A stretch of DNA of 64,000 bases from Micractinium sp. NFX-FRZ (lineage: Eukaryota > Chlorophyta > Trebouxiophyceae > Chlorellales > Chlorellaceae). This document shows positions 36,162 through 48,240 of this stretch, piece after piece. The notes below the pieces were generated by a model. It was given only the letters and a program-made list of their open reading frames with translations, searched no databases and was not told where the DNA came from. The position numbers and the translations under genes are program-made. The stretch covers positions 1-64,000 of the forward strand of contig JAPTJF010000302.1 of NCBI GenBank assembly GCA_029339195.1, written 5' to 3'. Position 1 is the stretch's first letter. Every line of letters starts with the position of its first letter.

Positions 36162-36648
36162 GGTGCCGCCCTGTTCTTCTAGGGGCTTTCAATGCTGCCT
36201 GAGCAGCTGTAGGAGCCAACGTTCGCAGTAAACAATTGGCGGGTGCGCTGTACTGCGGCTGCAGCCAGTTGGCCGCTTTATGCAAGCTCTTGTAGCGCTG
36301 CCGAAGGTGTGGGACGGGTCAGACTTGGCGGAGGGGCCCCAAAAGTCCGACTTCATGCTATGCCCTGCTGTCGGCAGGACAGATGTTGAGGTGTGCATTC
36401 CGCACCTGGCGTGTTTGATCTGCCAATTTGTTGTACCGAGCTACTGGGTAATGCACGGCCAGCCCAGGCAGCCCCCCGCCCATCACGATTGCTGCGCTAC
36501 TTCTAGCGGGGCCTGCGCGCCTATTACATTTTCAGCAGCCACCTGGATACCCCAGGCAGCCAGCAGATCATCGCCAGGTCGCCCAAGCCGCCGCTGACCG
36601 CCTGCCTGCTGCCGCCGCTTGTAGCTCGCTGCTCGGCTCGGTGGCAGC
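36162..36648. promoter_or_regulatory. Divergent promoter region, SLU7 / USP
   Basis: 487 bp separate the start codons of two housekeeping genes. It is GC-moderate, with no clear TATA box. No coding sequence supported. Confidence 0.5.
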
Positions 36649-39600
36649 ATGAATATCGTGTTTGAGCAGATGACTGGAGAGCAAGAAGCGGTGGCTTTTA
36701 TCACCGAGGAAGCCAGGGCGGCCAAAGCTGACGACGCCTATGCCGCCGGCGACCCTCTCTACGTCGTGAGCAACAAGTGAGCACGAGGGGGAGCAGTGCC
36801 TTTGCTGGCCGGCCTGGGATGTCTTGGGACATGCAGTATTTGGGGTGACAAGGTTGAAGGGTCACGCACGGCGCAGTCGTCCGGTCTTGTGCCGCCGCTG
36901 CTGCCGCCCATATGTCCCACCACCCACCTGTCTCCCGCTTCGAATAAGGGTCACCGCACCCTGCCTCTGGAACCGCCATTGCATGTTGCTCTCTCACACA
37001 CACATGCTGCTGCCGCCTGCTCGATTCCTTGCCTCGCCTTCCCTGTGCACAAACACTGTCGCCGCCGCCTGCCAACCCTTTTGACCATCTCTTGTGGGTG
37101 GTGCCAGACAGTTGGGTGCATACCTTGCGCCCGGTGTAGTGTCTGCTTCACTTGGACTCTTCCCCCCCACTTGGTGCACCCACAGTATGGCGTGTTCTTG
37201 TCACACCCAGCGCAGCGCAGGCTGCCGTTTGAAAGTAGAAGTCGATCACACGCGCGCTACGCCCGCCTATGCCTGTGCAGGTGGTTCACCCAGTGGTGCC
37301 AGTACAGCGGGTTTGTGTGGGACCCCATTAAGCGCAAGCCGCGGGTGGCAACCCTGGACGAGCCGGGGCCGCGCCCGGGGCCCATCGACAATGCAGACCT
37401 GCTGGCGCAGCCGCCGGTGAGCTCTTGTCGAGGGTAGGGTGGCGATGTGTCTGTGTGCCTTGTGTTCTTTTTCAACTGTGCCGGGCTTGGACCCACCGAC
37501 AGGGCGGACCTGCCGCCGCCGATGCGTCAGTGCAGCCGGCAAGCAAGTAGTGTGTGCTCTGTCTTTCGTCAGTGCTGGGGGGCCCAAGGCTATCCAGGCC
37601 TTGCTCATGGCCGCAGTGCGTGCTGTGTTCTGGTTGACTGGGCAGGCAGCGTGCGTGTTTGGGAGTGATGTGGTGGGTGCTGTCCCCAGGGGCACCTCTG
37701 GCCCGACCACGCTCCACAAGTGCCCGACCTGTGGTAATTGAGCCTCACTCGCTTCCCCGCTGCTTTGTCAACTGGGCCCCCCCCTGCAGACGGCATCGGA
37801 CCTCACGCCCGACCAGGCAGCCCAGGTGCACGTGCTGCGTGACGGGCTGACCGACAAGCGCGACTTCTGGCTGCTGCACGAGGTCACCTGGGAGCTGATG
37901 AAGCAGTGGTGAGCCGGGCCACAAGTTGTTGTGACGTCAACGTGTGTGCACACAAGTTGTTGTGCACTCGTTCTCAGCTTGGAGCAGCGTGGCAAGCATG
38001 GCGGCGGGGATGCCGTGCCTCACAGGATGGCGCATGTGATCACCCCTGCCCGCTGCCCCCTGCCCCCCTGCCGCTGCCCCCAGGTATGGCGTGGCGGGCC
38101 CCGTGATCAGGCGGGAGTACCACGCCGTGGGGCGGCGCGTCGGGTGCGACGTGCACCAGCAGCACTTCCGCGTGCTGCTGCGCCCGGCAGAGGCGGGGGG
38201 CGAGGAGCGCGACTGCCTGGTCGGCTGCAGCCTGCACGTGCGTTGGGCGGGGGTATGCATGGGCCAATTGGCTGTATGTACGGCGGGTGGGCCGCAGGTG
38301 GGCAGCAGCAAGGGTGCCCACAGCGGGTGCGCATGGGCATGGGGACCCAGGCTGGCTGCGCAGCGGCATGCTGCTGCTGCACTGCTGGCAGCTGGGCAGT
38401 ACGCCGGCAGGCGGGCAGGCAGGCAGGCCAGCCTTGCCTGCCTGCCCGCCTTTCTGGTGCCCGTGCCGCCGTCTGCCTGCTCACCCTCGGCCTCTCCTGC
38501 ACAGCTCCACACCTTCCTGCCCGTCCTTACCTTCAGGCTGGCAGCGCTTGGCGGCCCGCCTGAAGACATAGCCCTGCTGGCAAATGGTGCTCACACATTG
38601 CTCAAACATGTGACGCGGCCCCCCCCCCCCCTCCTTGGCCCCACTCCCCCACAACACACAGTGCGTGGCGGCCCTGAAGGCGCGACCTGAACGCGCAGGC
38701 TTGTCGGCAGCTGATAAACACAGGCAGATGCTCACACAGATGCTATGGCACCCCCCTGCCTTGTGCAGTGCACGGCGGCCAACCTGAAGGCCCAGGCCTG
38801 CCGGCAGCTGGGGGTGGCGGAGGACGAGTACGAGCTTTATGACTACAAGGGGCTGAAGGAGGGAGGAAAGGTGGGGGGGCGCCCGTGTGTGGCGAGTGGA
38901 AGGAGGGCGGGTGCTTCACCCACCTGTCCCTGCGTGCCAGCTGTGGCCTGCAGCAAAGCGTTGCGCGCACCAAGAGCGAATTTATGTCCCCCAGCCCGGC
39001 CCGCCTCCCCCCCGGGTGCGCGCATCCCCCTCCCCCTGCCCAGCCTTCCTCTGCCGCCCTGATCTCTCAACTGCAGGGCCTGCTTGCCTTGAATGCGCGG
39101 ACAGGCAGCCTGCCTTTACACCATCCCTTTTCTGGCTCCCTTCCTTCCGCTGCAGCTAAAGGCATGCGTTGCCTTTGCCCCTGTTGATGCTCACAGCCAA
39201 CAAATCGGCACTGTGCCAATCTCCTCCCCTGTGTCCCCCTCTCCCTCCTCCTCTTCCCACAGCTGCAGGGCATCATTGCCTTCAAGAAGCTCACAGGCAA
39301 CAAGCCAACGCTGTGCCGATCTCCCCCTCCCTGGCCCCCCCTCCCCTCCCTGGCTCCGCTGCAGCTGGAGGGCGTGTTTGCGTTTAGGACGCTCACAGGC
39401 AACAAGCTGGCAGACCAGCAGGCACTGCTGCTGGCCCCAAAGGCAGCCCCTGCGCCCCCCGCCGGCGCCGCCAGCCCCTCGGTGCTCATCCTGCCGCCGC
39501 CGCCCGCTGGCGGCATTGTGACCAATGCCATGGCCAGCACGCCCACCAGCCCCATGTTCTTCGGCAGCAGCCCGCGCCTCAGCAGCCCCATGAGCCCGCT

Positions 39601-42600
39601 GGCGCGCTCCTTTGACCGGGTGGGGGGGTGGGGAGGGGGGCGGGCTTGAGCGGGGGCGTAATTGATTGAGAGTGTTGGCGTTGCCTGCACCCGGGGGATG
39701 GCTGCTTGAGGGTTAGCCGGTGCATCAGCCCGCTCTCAGGGTTCTTGGACTGGGAAGCAAGGCACAGGGTGAGCCAGGCAAAAGAGGGAGCAGCAGCCGT
39801 GTCGGAGGCCCTTCATTTCGCACAGGGACCTGAGTGTGTGCGTGTGATGGGGCCTGTTACCTGAGCAGCTGGCCGGGGGGTCTGCTGGCCGTGCAGCCCT
39901 GCTGCCTCCTCAGCGCCCCCGCCGCTTACTGCACGCACGCCACGCACACGCCAACGCGCCTGCTCTGCCTGCCCTGTCTCCCGCCTGCAGGCCCCCAACT
40001 GGGCGGAGGATGTCGTGGTGTCGGTGAGTGCATGCGCGCTGCCAGCGTCGTGCCTGCCACTCGGCCCTGCACTTTCCACAACACATTGCGCGCCGCCGCC
40101 TGGCATCGCACCCCTGCCCACCCAGCCTTCCCGCTTGTACCTCTCATACCCACCCACCCCACCTCCCCCTGATCCGACCTGTCCCTGTCGCCGGCTCACG
40201 TCCCCACCCACCGCTGCGCAGGCGGCGGGCCGTGAGCACGGGCTGGCGGGGCTGGGCAACCTGGGCAACACGTGCTTCATGAACTCCAGCCTGCAGTGCC
40301 TGGCGCACAGGTGAGCAAGCACACGTGGCATCACAACAGTCATTGTAAATGCCTGCCGTGTTGCGCATCGGGAGGCAACAAGCATCACATACTCTAGCCT
40401 GCAGTGCCTGGCACACATGCGAGCGCCCTGCACCGCCTGGCCGCCTGAGTGCTTGCTTGTATATAGAGGATTGCTGGCCAGCCTGCATGCTGGTTGCCTG
40501 CCCTCCTGCCTTCCCCGCGCTGCCGCCTGCCTGCTGCTAACACGCCTGCTGCTCACACTCCACCCTGTCCCGCCCCGCCCCACCCCGCCCCTCCACCCCG
40601 GCAGCTGGCCGCTCATGCAGACCTTTCTGTCTGGCCAGTTCCGGAGCGACCTGAACAAGGACAACCCGGTGGGTGGGTGGTGGGATGGGGGGTGGGGCGT
40701 TCATGTTCATGTGGCCAGGGACCAGCGCATGGAATTGGGGGTGGAGTGGGCTGTAAGACGACTGGACAGTCCTCTGAAACAAGGACACTCCTGCGGGTGA
40801 ACCTCCCTTGGGATGTGTGGTTGCTCTTGGTAGTGTCCTGGCCTGAACCACGGGCCCCCACCCCGCCCTCCTACCCCCCACCCGACCCCCCCCATGCAGC
40901 TCTCCCTGGGCGGCAAGCTGGCCACCGCCTTTGCGGCCCTCATGGACAAGCTGTGGCGGGGAGGCGTGGCCCACGTGTCCCCCAAGCTCTTCAAGTGGCA
41001 GCTCGCCAAGTTTGCCCCCCAGTTCTCGGGGTACGCGCAGCAGGACAGCCAGGAGCTGCTGGCCTTCCTGCTGGATGGCCTGCACGAGGTGAGGCAAGGG
41101 GGAGAGGGGCGGTGAGGGAGGTGGGGAGGGGAGGGCGGGGAGGGTGATGGGTACGGGCAGCGGGACGGACAGGAGTCGCTGGCATTTCTGCTGGATGGCC
41201 TGCATGAGGTGAGCAAAGAGGGGAGGGGCGGGAAGGGAGGGAGGGGAGGGGGGAGGGTATGCGCCGCAAGACAGCCAGGAGCTGCTGGCCTTCCTCTTGG
41301 ACGGCCTGCACGAGGTGAAAACAGGGGGGCAAGGGTGCGTGTGCATGGGTAATCTGTGTGTGGCGGTGGAAAGGAGGGATGAGGGAAATCAGACAGCTGC
41401 TGGCCATGCAGGAGGTGGTCCACCGCGTTGTAGGCGATCCCCCTTCCCACTCCCTCTACCTGTCCCTTCTCCTCACCCTTGTCACGCCTGTTTCCTCCTC
41501 CCCACCCCACCCTCCTACCGTCCCCAGGACCTCAACCGCATCACCGACAAGCCGTATGTGGAGGACAAGGACTCGGACGGGCGGCCGGATGAGGAGGTGG
41601 CGGCAGAGGTGGGTGGGCGCGACATGTTGTTGGGCTGGTGGGGCCGGGGTGGGCGTTGAGGTGTGTGCAGTAGGGCATGGCTGGTAGGGCTGGTCGTGGC
41701 GGGCGGCTGACAGTGGGCCATGTGCAACGCAGCAGGGGCCCACACTCACTTTTCACCCATCTATGCCTCCGCTTTCGCCCCCACTCTCTCCCCCGCCCCT
41801 GCCACGCCACGCAGGCCTGGCACAACTACAAGCGTCGCAACGACTCGGTCATCGTCGACTCCTTCCAGTACCTCTGCCGCTCCAAGCTCACCTGCCCGCG
41901 CTGCTCCTTCCAGTCGGTCAAGTTCGACCCGCTCATGTGGGTGGCGGGAGGGATGGCACGGGGGGGAGGCGGGGGGAGCGTTTGTGGGCAGTTGACTGGC
42001 CGAGCTTGACCCGCTCATGCGGGGAGCTCCAGGTGTTTGCATAGCCAGGTGTTTACAGAAGGGGATGGTTGTATATATAAAAGGTTTCCATGTGACGCTC
42101 CGGGACGGGCGGCGAGCAGGGCGGGCAGCCTTGCTCGGAGGGCCCGTGCCATCGCTTGCTGACCTTCCCATCCCTCGCTCGCTCCTGCTGGCCTCACCCG
42201 CTCACCCATCCCATCCCACCTTCCGCACCCACCCACCCGCAGGTACCTCACGCTGCCGCTGCCCTCCTCCAAGAAGCGCGCCCTCACCTTCACAGGCGCG
42301 CCAGCAGCCGCAAACCGGCCAGCCTGCACGCCCCAACCAGCCCAGACAGCCAGTGCGGAAGCAGCCCAGACGCGCCAGCCAGTGTGCAAACACTTCAGCC
42401 CAGCCAGGCAGCCAACAAGGCGGCGTGGTGTGCTGAGCGATTGCAGTATCCAAGCCCACCATTCCCACGGTCCTCGCCTGCTGCCCCCCATTTCCCTGCT
42501 GCCTGCCACACCCCCATTCCTTCCAACACCCCCCCTCACACCTGCTCCTCTCACACCTGCCTGCCCGCCCGCAGTGGTGCACATGGATGGGTCGGCGCCG

Positions 42601-45600
42601 CCCCGGCAGTACGGCGTCGAGCTGCCCAAGAGCGCAACCGTGGGGTGAGCCTGTGCTCCGCTGTTGCGCTGCGCGCTGCAGGGACACATATTGAGCAGGG
42701 GCACAGGGGCAAGCACCTTTCTGGGGTGGCGGCGCAGGGCGTGGCAGGCGCCTGCGCCCGTGCCCTCTGCCCGTCTTGTGCTCGCTGTGGTGCCATTGCC
42801 ATCCCCAGCTCCCCCCCCACCCACCCCCCCGCCGCACCAGCTGCACCTACCCTCTCCTGTCCCAAACCGCTTCCCCTTGCCCCTTGACACCCTCCATATG
42901 TGCGCAGGCAGCTGTACGCTGGCATCGCTGAGCTGGCGGGTCTGTCCAACTCAGCGTCCCCCGAGGAGGTGCTGCTGCTCACCCAGTTCAACCTGACCTC
43001 GGGGGACTGGGCAGAGTACGGGGACATGAAGGTGGGGAGGCACCTCCTTGGCTGCTCCTTGGCTGCTCCTTGGTTGCTCCTTGGCTACTCCTTGGCTGCT
43101 CCTTGGCTGCTCCTTGGTTGCTCCTTGGTTGCTCCTGGGCTACTCCTTGGTTGCTCCTTGGCTACTCCTTGGTTGCTCCTTGGTTGCTGAGGATTGATTT
43201 GAAATGTCGTCCAGCCTTATATCTTTGTGGTTTGACAAGCTGTGCATCCGGGAGGCACGTGGTCTTGGACATGGGTTTCCTGCCGGTGGCGCTGGGCACC
43301 GCACCCATGCCATGCCGTCTCTGGTGCTGTCCCCGTGCTGCCCACTGCACCCATACAGGGACGGCCCTCGCTCGTCTTTTGGAAGATGTGACCGTACCCG
43401 CGCTGCCGCCCCCACTCTGTGCTGCTCTCATGCTATGCATGCTGTGCTGTGCTGCCCGCCTGTGCAGGCGCGCCTGTCTTCCCTGGAGGACCTGCGCGCC
43501 CGCGGCAGCATGTTCATGCGCGGCCCCGCCGCCTCCTTCATGTACGTCGCCTACGCCTACCCCTCGCCCGCCGTGGGGCCGCGCTCCGGCAAGCAGCCGC
43601 TGCACATCTACCACAAGTGAGAGGGGAGGTGGGGGGGAGAGGTGGAGGGGGGGGTCTCTTCAGCCGCTGCACATCTACCACAAGTGAGTGAGGGGGGGAG
43701 GGTGGAGCGGGGGAGGGAGGGGGGAGCGTTATCTTGGCAGGCTGCACATCTACCACAAGTGAGCGAGGCGGGGAGGGAGGAGACGGGAGGGGGCAGGGAG
43801 GTGCCGTGGGGGTATCGTAGGCTGCGCGCTTGCCGGCCACAAGCAAAAGCAAGGCAATGTCTGGGGGCGCAGTTGTTATGAGCGAGGACAGGCCTGCACA
43901 TCCAACGCACACAAGGTGGCAGAAGTGGGCAAGGGGAGCAGCAGGTCAAGAGTGCTGGAGGTTGGCTTGCTGCAGCCAAGCACAGCGGGGGCTGGGAGAG
44001 GCTGTGTCCGTGCACAGCACAGCACAGCACAGCACAGCACAGCATCCCGGAGCGTGTTCCCCCCAGCCCTTGCACCCGGGCCTCCCTGCCTGCCTGCCCG
44101 CCCACCCAACCGACCCCCCCCGCCCGCCCTGCCCGCCTGCCCGCCGCAGGTGGCGCACCAACTGGGTGCTGCCGCCCACGCCGCTGTTTGTGGGGCGGGA
44201 GGAGCTGGAGGCCCTGCAGTGCGAGGAGGACGGCAGCGACACCCTTGTGCTGCCAGGAGGGGCGCGCCAGGGGCTGGATGCCGCGCTCAAGCTCGCGCTG
44301 CGCCCGCTGCTCAAGCACCCGGAGGCTGAGCAGGCGGCAGAGCTGGCGGAGCAGGGGGCGGCGGAGCCGGCGGCGCCGGGCAATGCGGACGGCAGCAGCA
44401 GCATGAGCGACGGCGACGGCGGGCAAGGCGCAGCGGGGGCAGCTGACGGGCCTGCCCCCATGGAGGGTGCTTTGCCCAGCGCTGGGGCCTCGACAGCAGG
44501 AGCAGCAGCCGCAGAGGGGGCAGCCGCAGAGGGGGCAGGGGAGGCAGCAGCGGCAGAAGGGGAGGCAATGGATGTGGAGCAGTCGCAGCAGGAGCAGCAG
44601 CCGGCGGCGGCGGCGGCGTCTGGCGGGGACGCGGCGTGGCTGGACAGCATGGACGGTGGCGAGAGCGGCGCAGCGGCGGCGGCAGCAGCGGGGGCGGGCG
44701 CAGCGGCAGAAGCGGGTGCAGCGAGCGCAGATGGCGTGTTTGACATGTGGGCTGCTCAGGTGAGGGGCGCACGGAGCCAGCAGGAAGCACTGTAGCCATC
44801 TGCCGCAGCAGCGTGTTAGCTCGTCTTCAGGCAGACTTTTCAACGCAGGCAGGGCCGCCCAGCCGGCAGCGTGCACATGCACTGGCCAGGAAAACCCGTG
44901 GACAGCCAGTGGGCCCCTCCCTCGTTCAATGGGTGCACTGGCCAGCCTCCCCCGACGGGAGCTTCCTGTCCGCTGCAATGCCGCCGGCCACCCCTTTTGC
45001 CCGCCCACATCCCACTCCCCCCACCCCCCCCTGGGTCCCACCCACAGAAGGAGGACGCCGCTGCCGCTTCCAAGGCAGCAGCCGCCGCGGCCGCCGCCTC
45101 GCCGCTGTACGTGGTCAAGGCGATGGAGCGGCGGTACGGCCTGTCCACCTACAAGGCGCGGGTGGAGGTGCCGGACAAGGAGGGGGAGCCGGTGCTGCTG
45201 ATGGCAGGTGGGTGGGGGGAGAGGGTGGTTTTGGACAGGCGGGGGAGCTGGAGCAGGGTGGGGCGCCGGTGCTTGGGGCTGGCGGCAGGTGCGAGCATGC
45301 TGTGTGCACAGTGCGATGTAGGTTGATGCTGGTGCCCCCAACAAGGGGCAGGCTGGCTTGCCCGCGGCGGCGGCAGCAACGGGTATGGTTGAGCAGGGCA
45401 CACACCCTGCTCATCTTTGCCTCGTCAACCCGCCCCGCCCCCCTTTTGCACGCTTCCTGCCCCTGCAGCCTGGCAGGATGCGGCGGCAGCCCTCTACGAC
45501 CCCGGCCTGCTAGTCAGTGCGGAGCGCGCGCCCTCGGCAGTTGCGCTGGCGGAGCGCGCCCAGGGCGGCGGCAAGAGCGTCACGCTGGCAGACTGCCTGG

Positions 45601-46449
45601 AGGTGGGTGCTTGTGGGTGCGTGGTCTGTGTGTGTGTGCATGTGCGTTGTGCGTTTGTGTGTGTTTGGGGGCTTGGAGGTGCTGCCATAGGTGAGCGCTG
45701 GTGCTACTTCCCCCTTTGTCAAGGGCTCTCCCCTGTCTTCTGCTCAACTTGACCGTAGCCCCACATCCCCGTCTCCCGACGTCCCCTGTCAGACTGCCCC
45801 GCCTGAAGCCCTTCCCCTCGTTGTGCTCCCCTCATTGACTGCCACCTCCCCGCCGGAACCTGTCTGCTCACCTTGCTCCCCCCATTGGCCGCCACCCTCC
45901 CTCTTGAACCCGCCTGCCCGTCCCCCGCCCACTGTGCTCCGCCCATTGGTTGCCCTGCCCTGCCCTGCCCTGCCCTGCCCTGCCCTGCCCCCCGCTGTGC
46001 CCCCCGCCTGCAGACCTTCCTGGAGGAGGAGCAGCTGGGAGAGGACGAGAGCTGGTACTGCAAGGAATGCAAGGAGCACGTGCAGGCGGACAAGAAGCTG
46101 GACCTGTGGTCCCTCCCCGACGTACTGGTCATCCTGCTGCAGCGCTTCTCCCACTCGCGGTGCGTGATGCATGCAGCCTGCCGAAGCTGCTGGATCGACC
46201 GTTGCTGGTGCCCTGTGGAACAACACTGGGGATTCGGTGGACGGGTGCTGCCACGTGCGATTGGGCGTGCTGGAAGTGCTGCTGCAGCGTAGCACATCAC
46301 CTCTGAATGTACGGTCCCCACCCACTCAATATACACACACGCGCCCCCATTCTTACTCACACGTGCCGCAGCTACTCGCGCGACAAGCTGGACACGCTGG
46401 TGGACTTCCCCCTCACGGGGCTGGACATGAGCCCATACCTGCTGGGCAC

Positions 46450-46483
<34 letters not shown>

Positions 46484-47259
46484 GAGGTGGGTTGGGCAAT
46501 GTCAGCAGGGCGCGGGAGGCGGGGAGGGCGAGCGACAACAGAGGTACGTAGCTAGCGGGCAGCGGGAGATGGACTGAGCAGGTGTGCCGGCGCTGCGCTT
46601 GGCTGGCCTGCTGCTGCTTCGCCTGCCGTGCTGACACAGGTGCTGTGCTGCGCTGCGCCTGACGCTGCAGGGTGGTGCCCCGCCCCCGCTGTACGACCTC
46701 TACGCTGTCTCCAACCACTACGGCAGTGAGTAGCCGCATGGGGGTGGGGGGGCAAGGAAGGGGAGCTTGAGGTGCTTGCGTTGGGGTTCCCAGGCAGTTT
46801 TGGTCGTCGGTCAGCAGCAGGCGGTGCGATCCGAGGCTGCCTGGGGCAAGGCAGGACATGTGGGGCAAGGCCGAGCGGGCAGCCTTGGGCGACTGCCCCT
46901 CGCACGCATGCTGCACGCGCGCTGAGAGTGTGCAGCATGAGAGAGCTCAGTGTGGTCGTCCAGTCGCCCTCTAGCTCTGCCCACCTTCCGCCATACCCCC
47001 TGCCCTGCGTTGCGCTTGGGCCAGCCAGCAACCTGAACCCTGTCCCACCCGCCCTCCAACCCCTGCAGGCATGGGCGGCGGCCACTACACCGCGTACGCC
47101 TGCCTGCCTGGCGACCCGCAGCAGTGCTGGTACACATTTGACGACAGCCACGTCAGCCCCATGGACGGCAGCGGCGTGAAGTCCAAGGCTGCCTACGTCC
47201 TGTTCTACAAGCGGCAGGGTGCTGAGGTGGACCTAGAAGGGCTGCTGGAGCAGCACCGC

Positions 47260-47299
<40 letters not shown>

Positions 47300-47589
47300 G
47301 AGGGGGCACGCCTGGCAGCCCCGCGCTCCTCGGCTCCGCGCCCTTCAGCCCGGTAGTGGGATCCCCCGCGGGCAGCGAGCAGCAGCAGCAGCAGCAGCAG
47401 CAGCAGGCGATGGGCAGCGGGGCGCCGCCGCCGGCGCCGCCGCTGCCGTCGATGTTTGGTGGCAGCAATGGCAGCATGCTGGGCAAGAAGAAGCAGCCGG
47501 AGACGATTGATGAAGAGGTGGATCCAGAGGCGGAAGCGGAGGCGTCGATGGAGATGGAGGCGGCGGCAGGGGCCATCGAGATTGACTGA
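36649..47589 (+). CDS. DUSP-UBL-USP ubiquitin-specific protease (USP4/15 or plant UBP type)
   Basis: Twenty-three exons, 1202 residues: 36649-36776, 37281-37416, 37790-37908, 38084-38237, 38769-38870, 39365-39619, 39991-40023, 40222-40310, 40605-40668, 40900-41088, 41528-41608, 41815-41936, 42243-42295, 42575-42644, 42908-43031, 43468-43616, 44150-44759, 45048-45207, 45469-45602, 46014-46159, 46372-46486, 46671-46725, 47069-47589. It removes ubiquitin from substrates. The DUSP domain (about 10-140) has [11 protein letters not shown]; a UBL follows ([13 protein letters not shown]). The catalytic cysteine is C327 ([10 protein letters not shown]), histidine H1035 (GGHYTAYA) and acid D1054/D1055 (FDDSHVS). 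The zinc ribbon is split: CPRC (477, 480) and CKEC (940, 943), with a second UBL-like segment and a long Ala/Glu/Gly insert between. PolyQ runs occur near 46451, 47263 and 47379. Intron 13 is GC-AG. The exon 4/5 junction is the least certain. Confidence 0.9.
39068..39364 (+). repeat. Repeated acceptor plus exon start before USP exon 6
   Basis: The start of exon 6 (ctgcag, then a GTNTTTGC-like core, then acgctcacaggcaacaag) is preceded by three related copies near 39074, 39153 and 39258. Each has its own C/T tract and AG, at a spacing of about 80 to 105 bp. The nearest upstream copy is the best preserved (aagctcacaggcaacaag). Confidence 0.75.
40385..40420 (+). repeat. Decayed copy of USP exon 8 end in intron 8
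   Basis: agcctgcagtgcctggc plus acacatgcgag repeats the exon 8 end and donor (agcctgcagtgcctggc, then gcacaggtgag), but the donor GT has been lost. Confidence 0.6.
41145..41322 (+). repeat. Two further copies of USP exon 10 end and donor
   Basis: Following the true donor (41088/41089), about 60 nt of exon end plus gtga occur again near 41150-41212 and 41257-41318. The copies would read [19 protein letters not shown] and [19 protein letters not shown], against [19 protein letters not shown] in the real exon. Confidence 0.85.
43044..43187. repeat. 12-bp minisatellite in USP intron 15
   Basis: Twelve copies of ctccttggctgc with C/T variation at one or two positions, uninterrupted, starting 13 bp after the exon 15 donor. 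Confidence 0.9.
43655..43765 (+). repeat. Two further exact copies of USP exon 16 end and donor
   Basis: The block gctgcacatctaccacaagt followed by gag at the exon 16 boundary (donor after 43616) occurs again near 43665-43688 and 43741-43764. Intervening DNA is G-rich. Each copy has an intact donor. Confidence 0.9.
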
Positions 47590-48240
47590 CTCTGACCGAC
47601 TGCCCACATCTCATGGCCTCCTCCCATGTCAATTTCCCATTTCATTGTGCCACTGGCATCCCTGATTGTAACACCGTGCTCTCGCCTCTCGCCGTGCGTG
47701 CCGTGGCGCCAGCTGCCGCCAGCCGCCCGAATGCACGGCAGCAGCAGGCCCTTGGAATGAGAGGCAGCAGCATCAGTTTCTGATGTAGGGTTCAGGAGAG
47801 CCCGATCGCATGCCATGAGCTATAAAGCTCTATCTTTGGCCCCACTGCGCGTTGCCACCGCACCTTCAGGTGGACACAGTCTTGGGCACGTGCGCCGTGT
47901 ACTGCGTGGCAGGTGATCGTGCATGCGTGCATCGCTGCCTGTGCGGCACAGCCAACCGCCTCACCTGCACTAAGTTGTGAGCAACCACGCGCCCCCCTCG
48001 GCGCGGCCAAGAAACGCGCAGTGTCCACCGCTCGCTTGGGGCTTTGAGGGCCAGCCGACAAGCTAGTGTGCACCCTAGGAAGCGTCACACGCCTCCAGGC
48101 GAAGGCCCAGGCAGGCCAGCACCGCCGGCGGCGGTTGAGCTCAGCACCGGCGGCGGCAGCGGCGGCGGCGCCAGCCAGCCCACCACCACCGCTGCTGCTG
48201 GTGGACAGCACCCACCCTATCAGGCAGATAGCAGTTTCGT
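47590..48240. other. Intergenic between USP and the DUF726 gene
   Basis: 3' UTR of the USP gene with TGTAA at 47667-47671, then about 570 bp that should hold the promoter of the DUF726 gene. A C/G-rich repeat-like run precedes its ATG (48120-48190). No gene seen. Confidence 0.5.
47667..47671 (+). terminator. TGTAA poly(A) signal of the USP gene
   Basis: TGTAA 78 bp after the TGA stop. Confidence 0.6.

Noticed and set aside
43608..45401. 597-codon open frame on the minus strand
   Set aside because: It lies opposite USP exons 16-18 and their introns, has no recognisable domain, and is the expected antisense shadow of GC-rich coding DNA.
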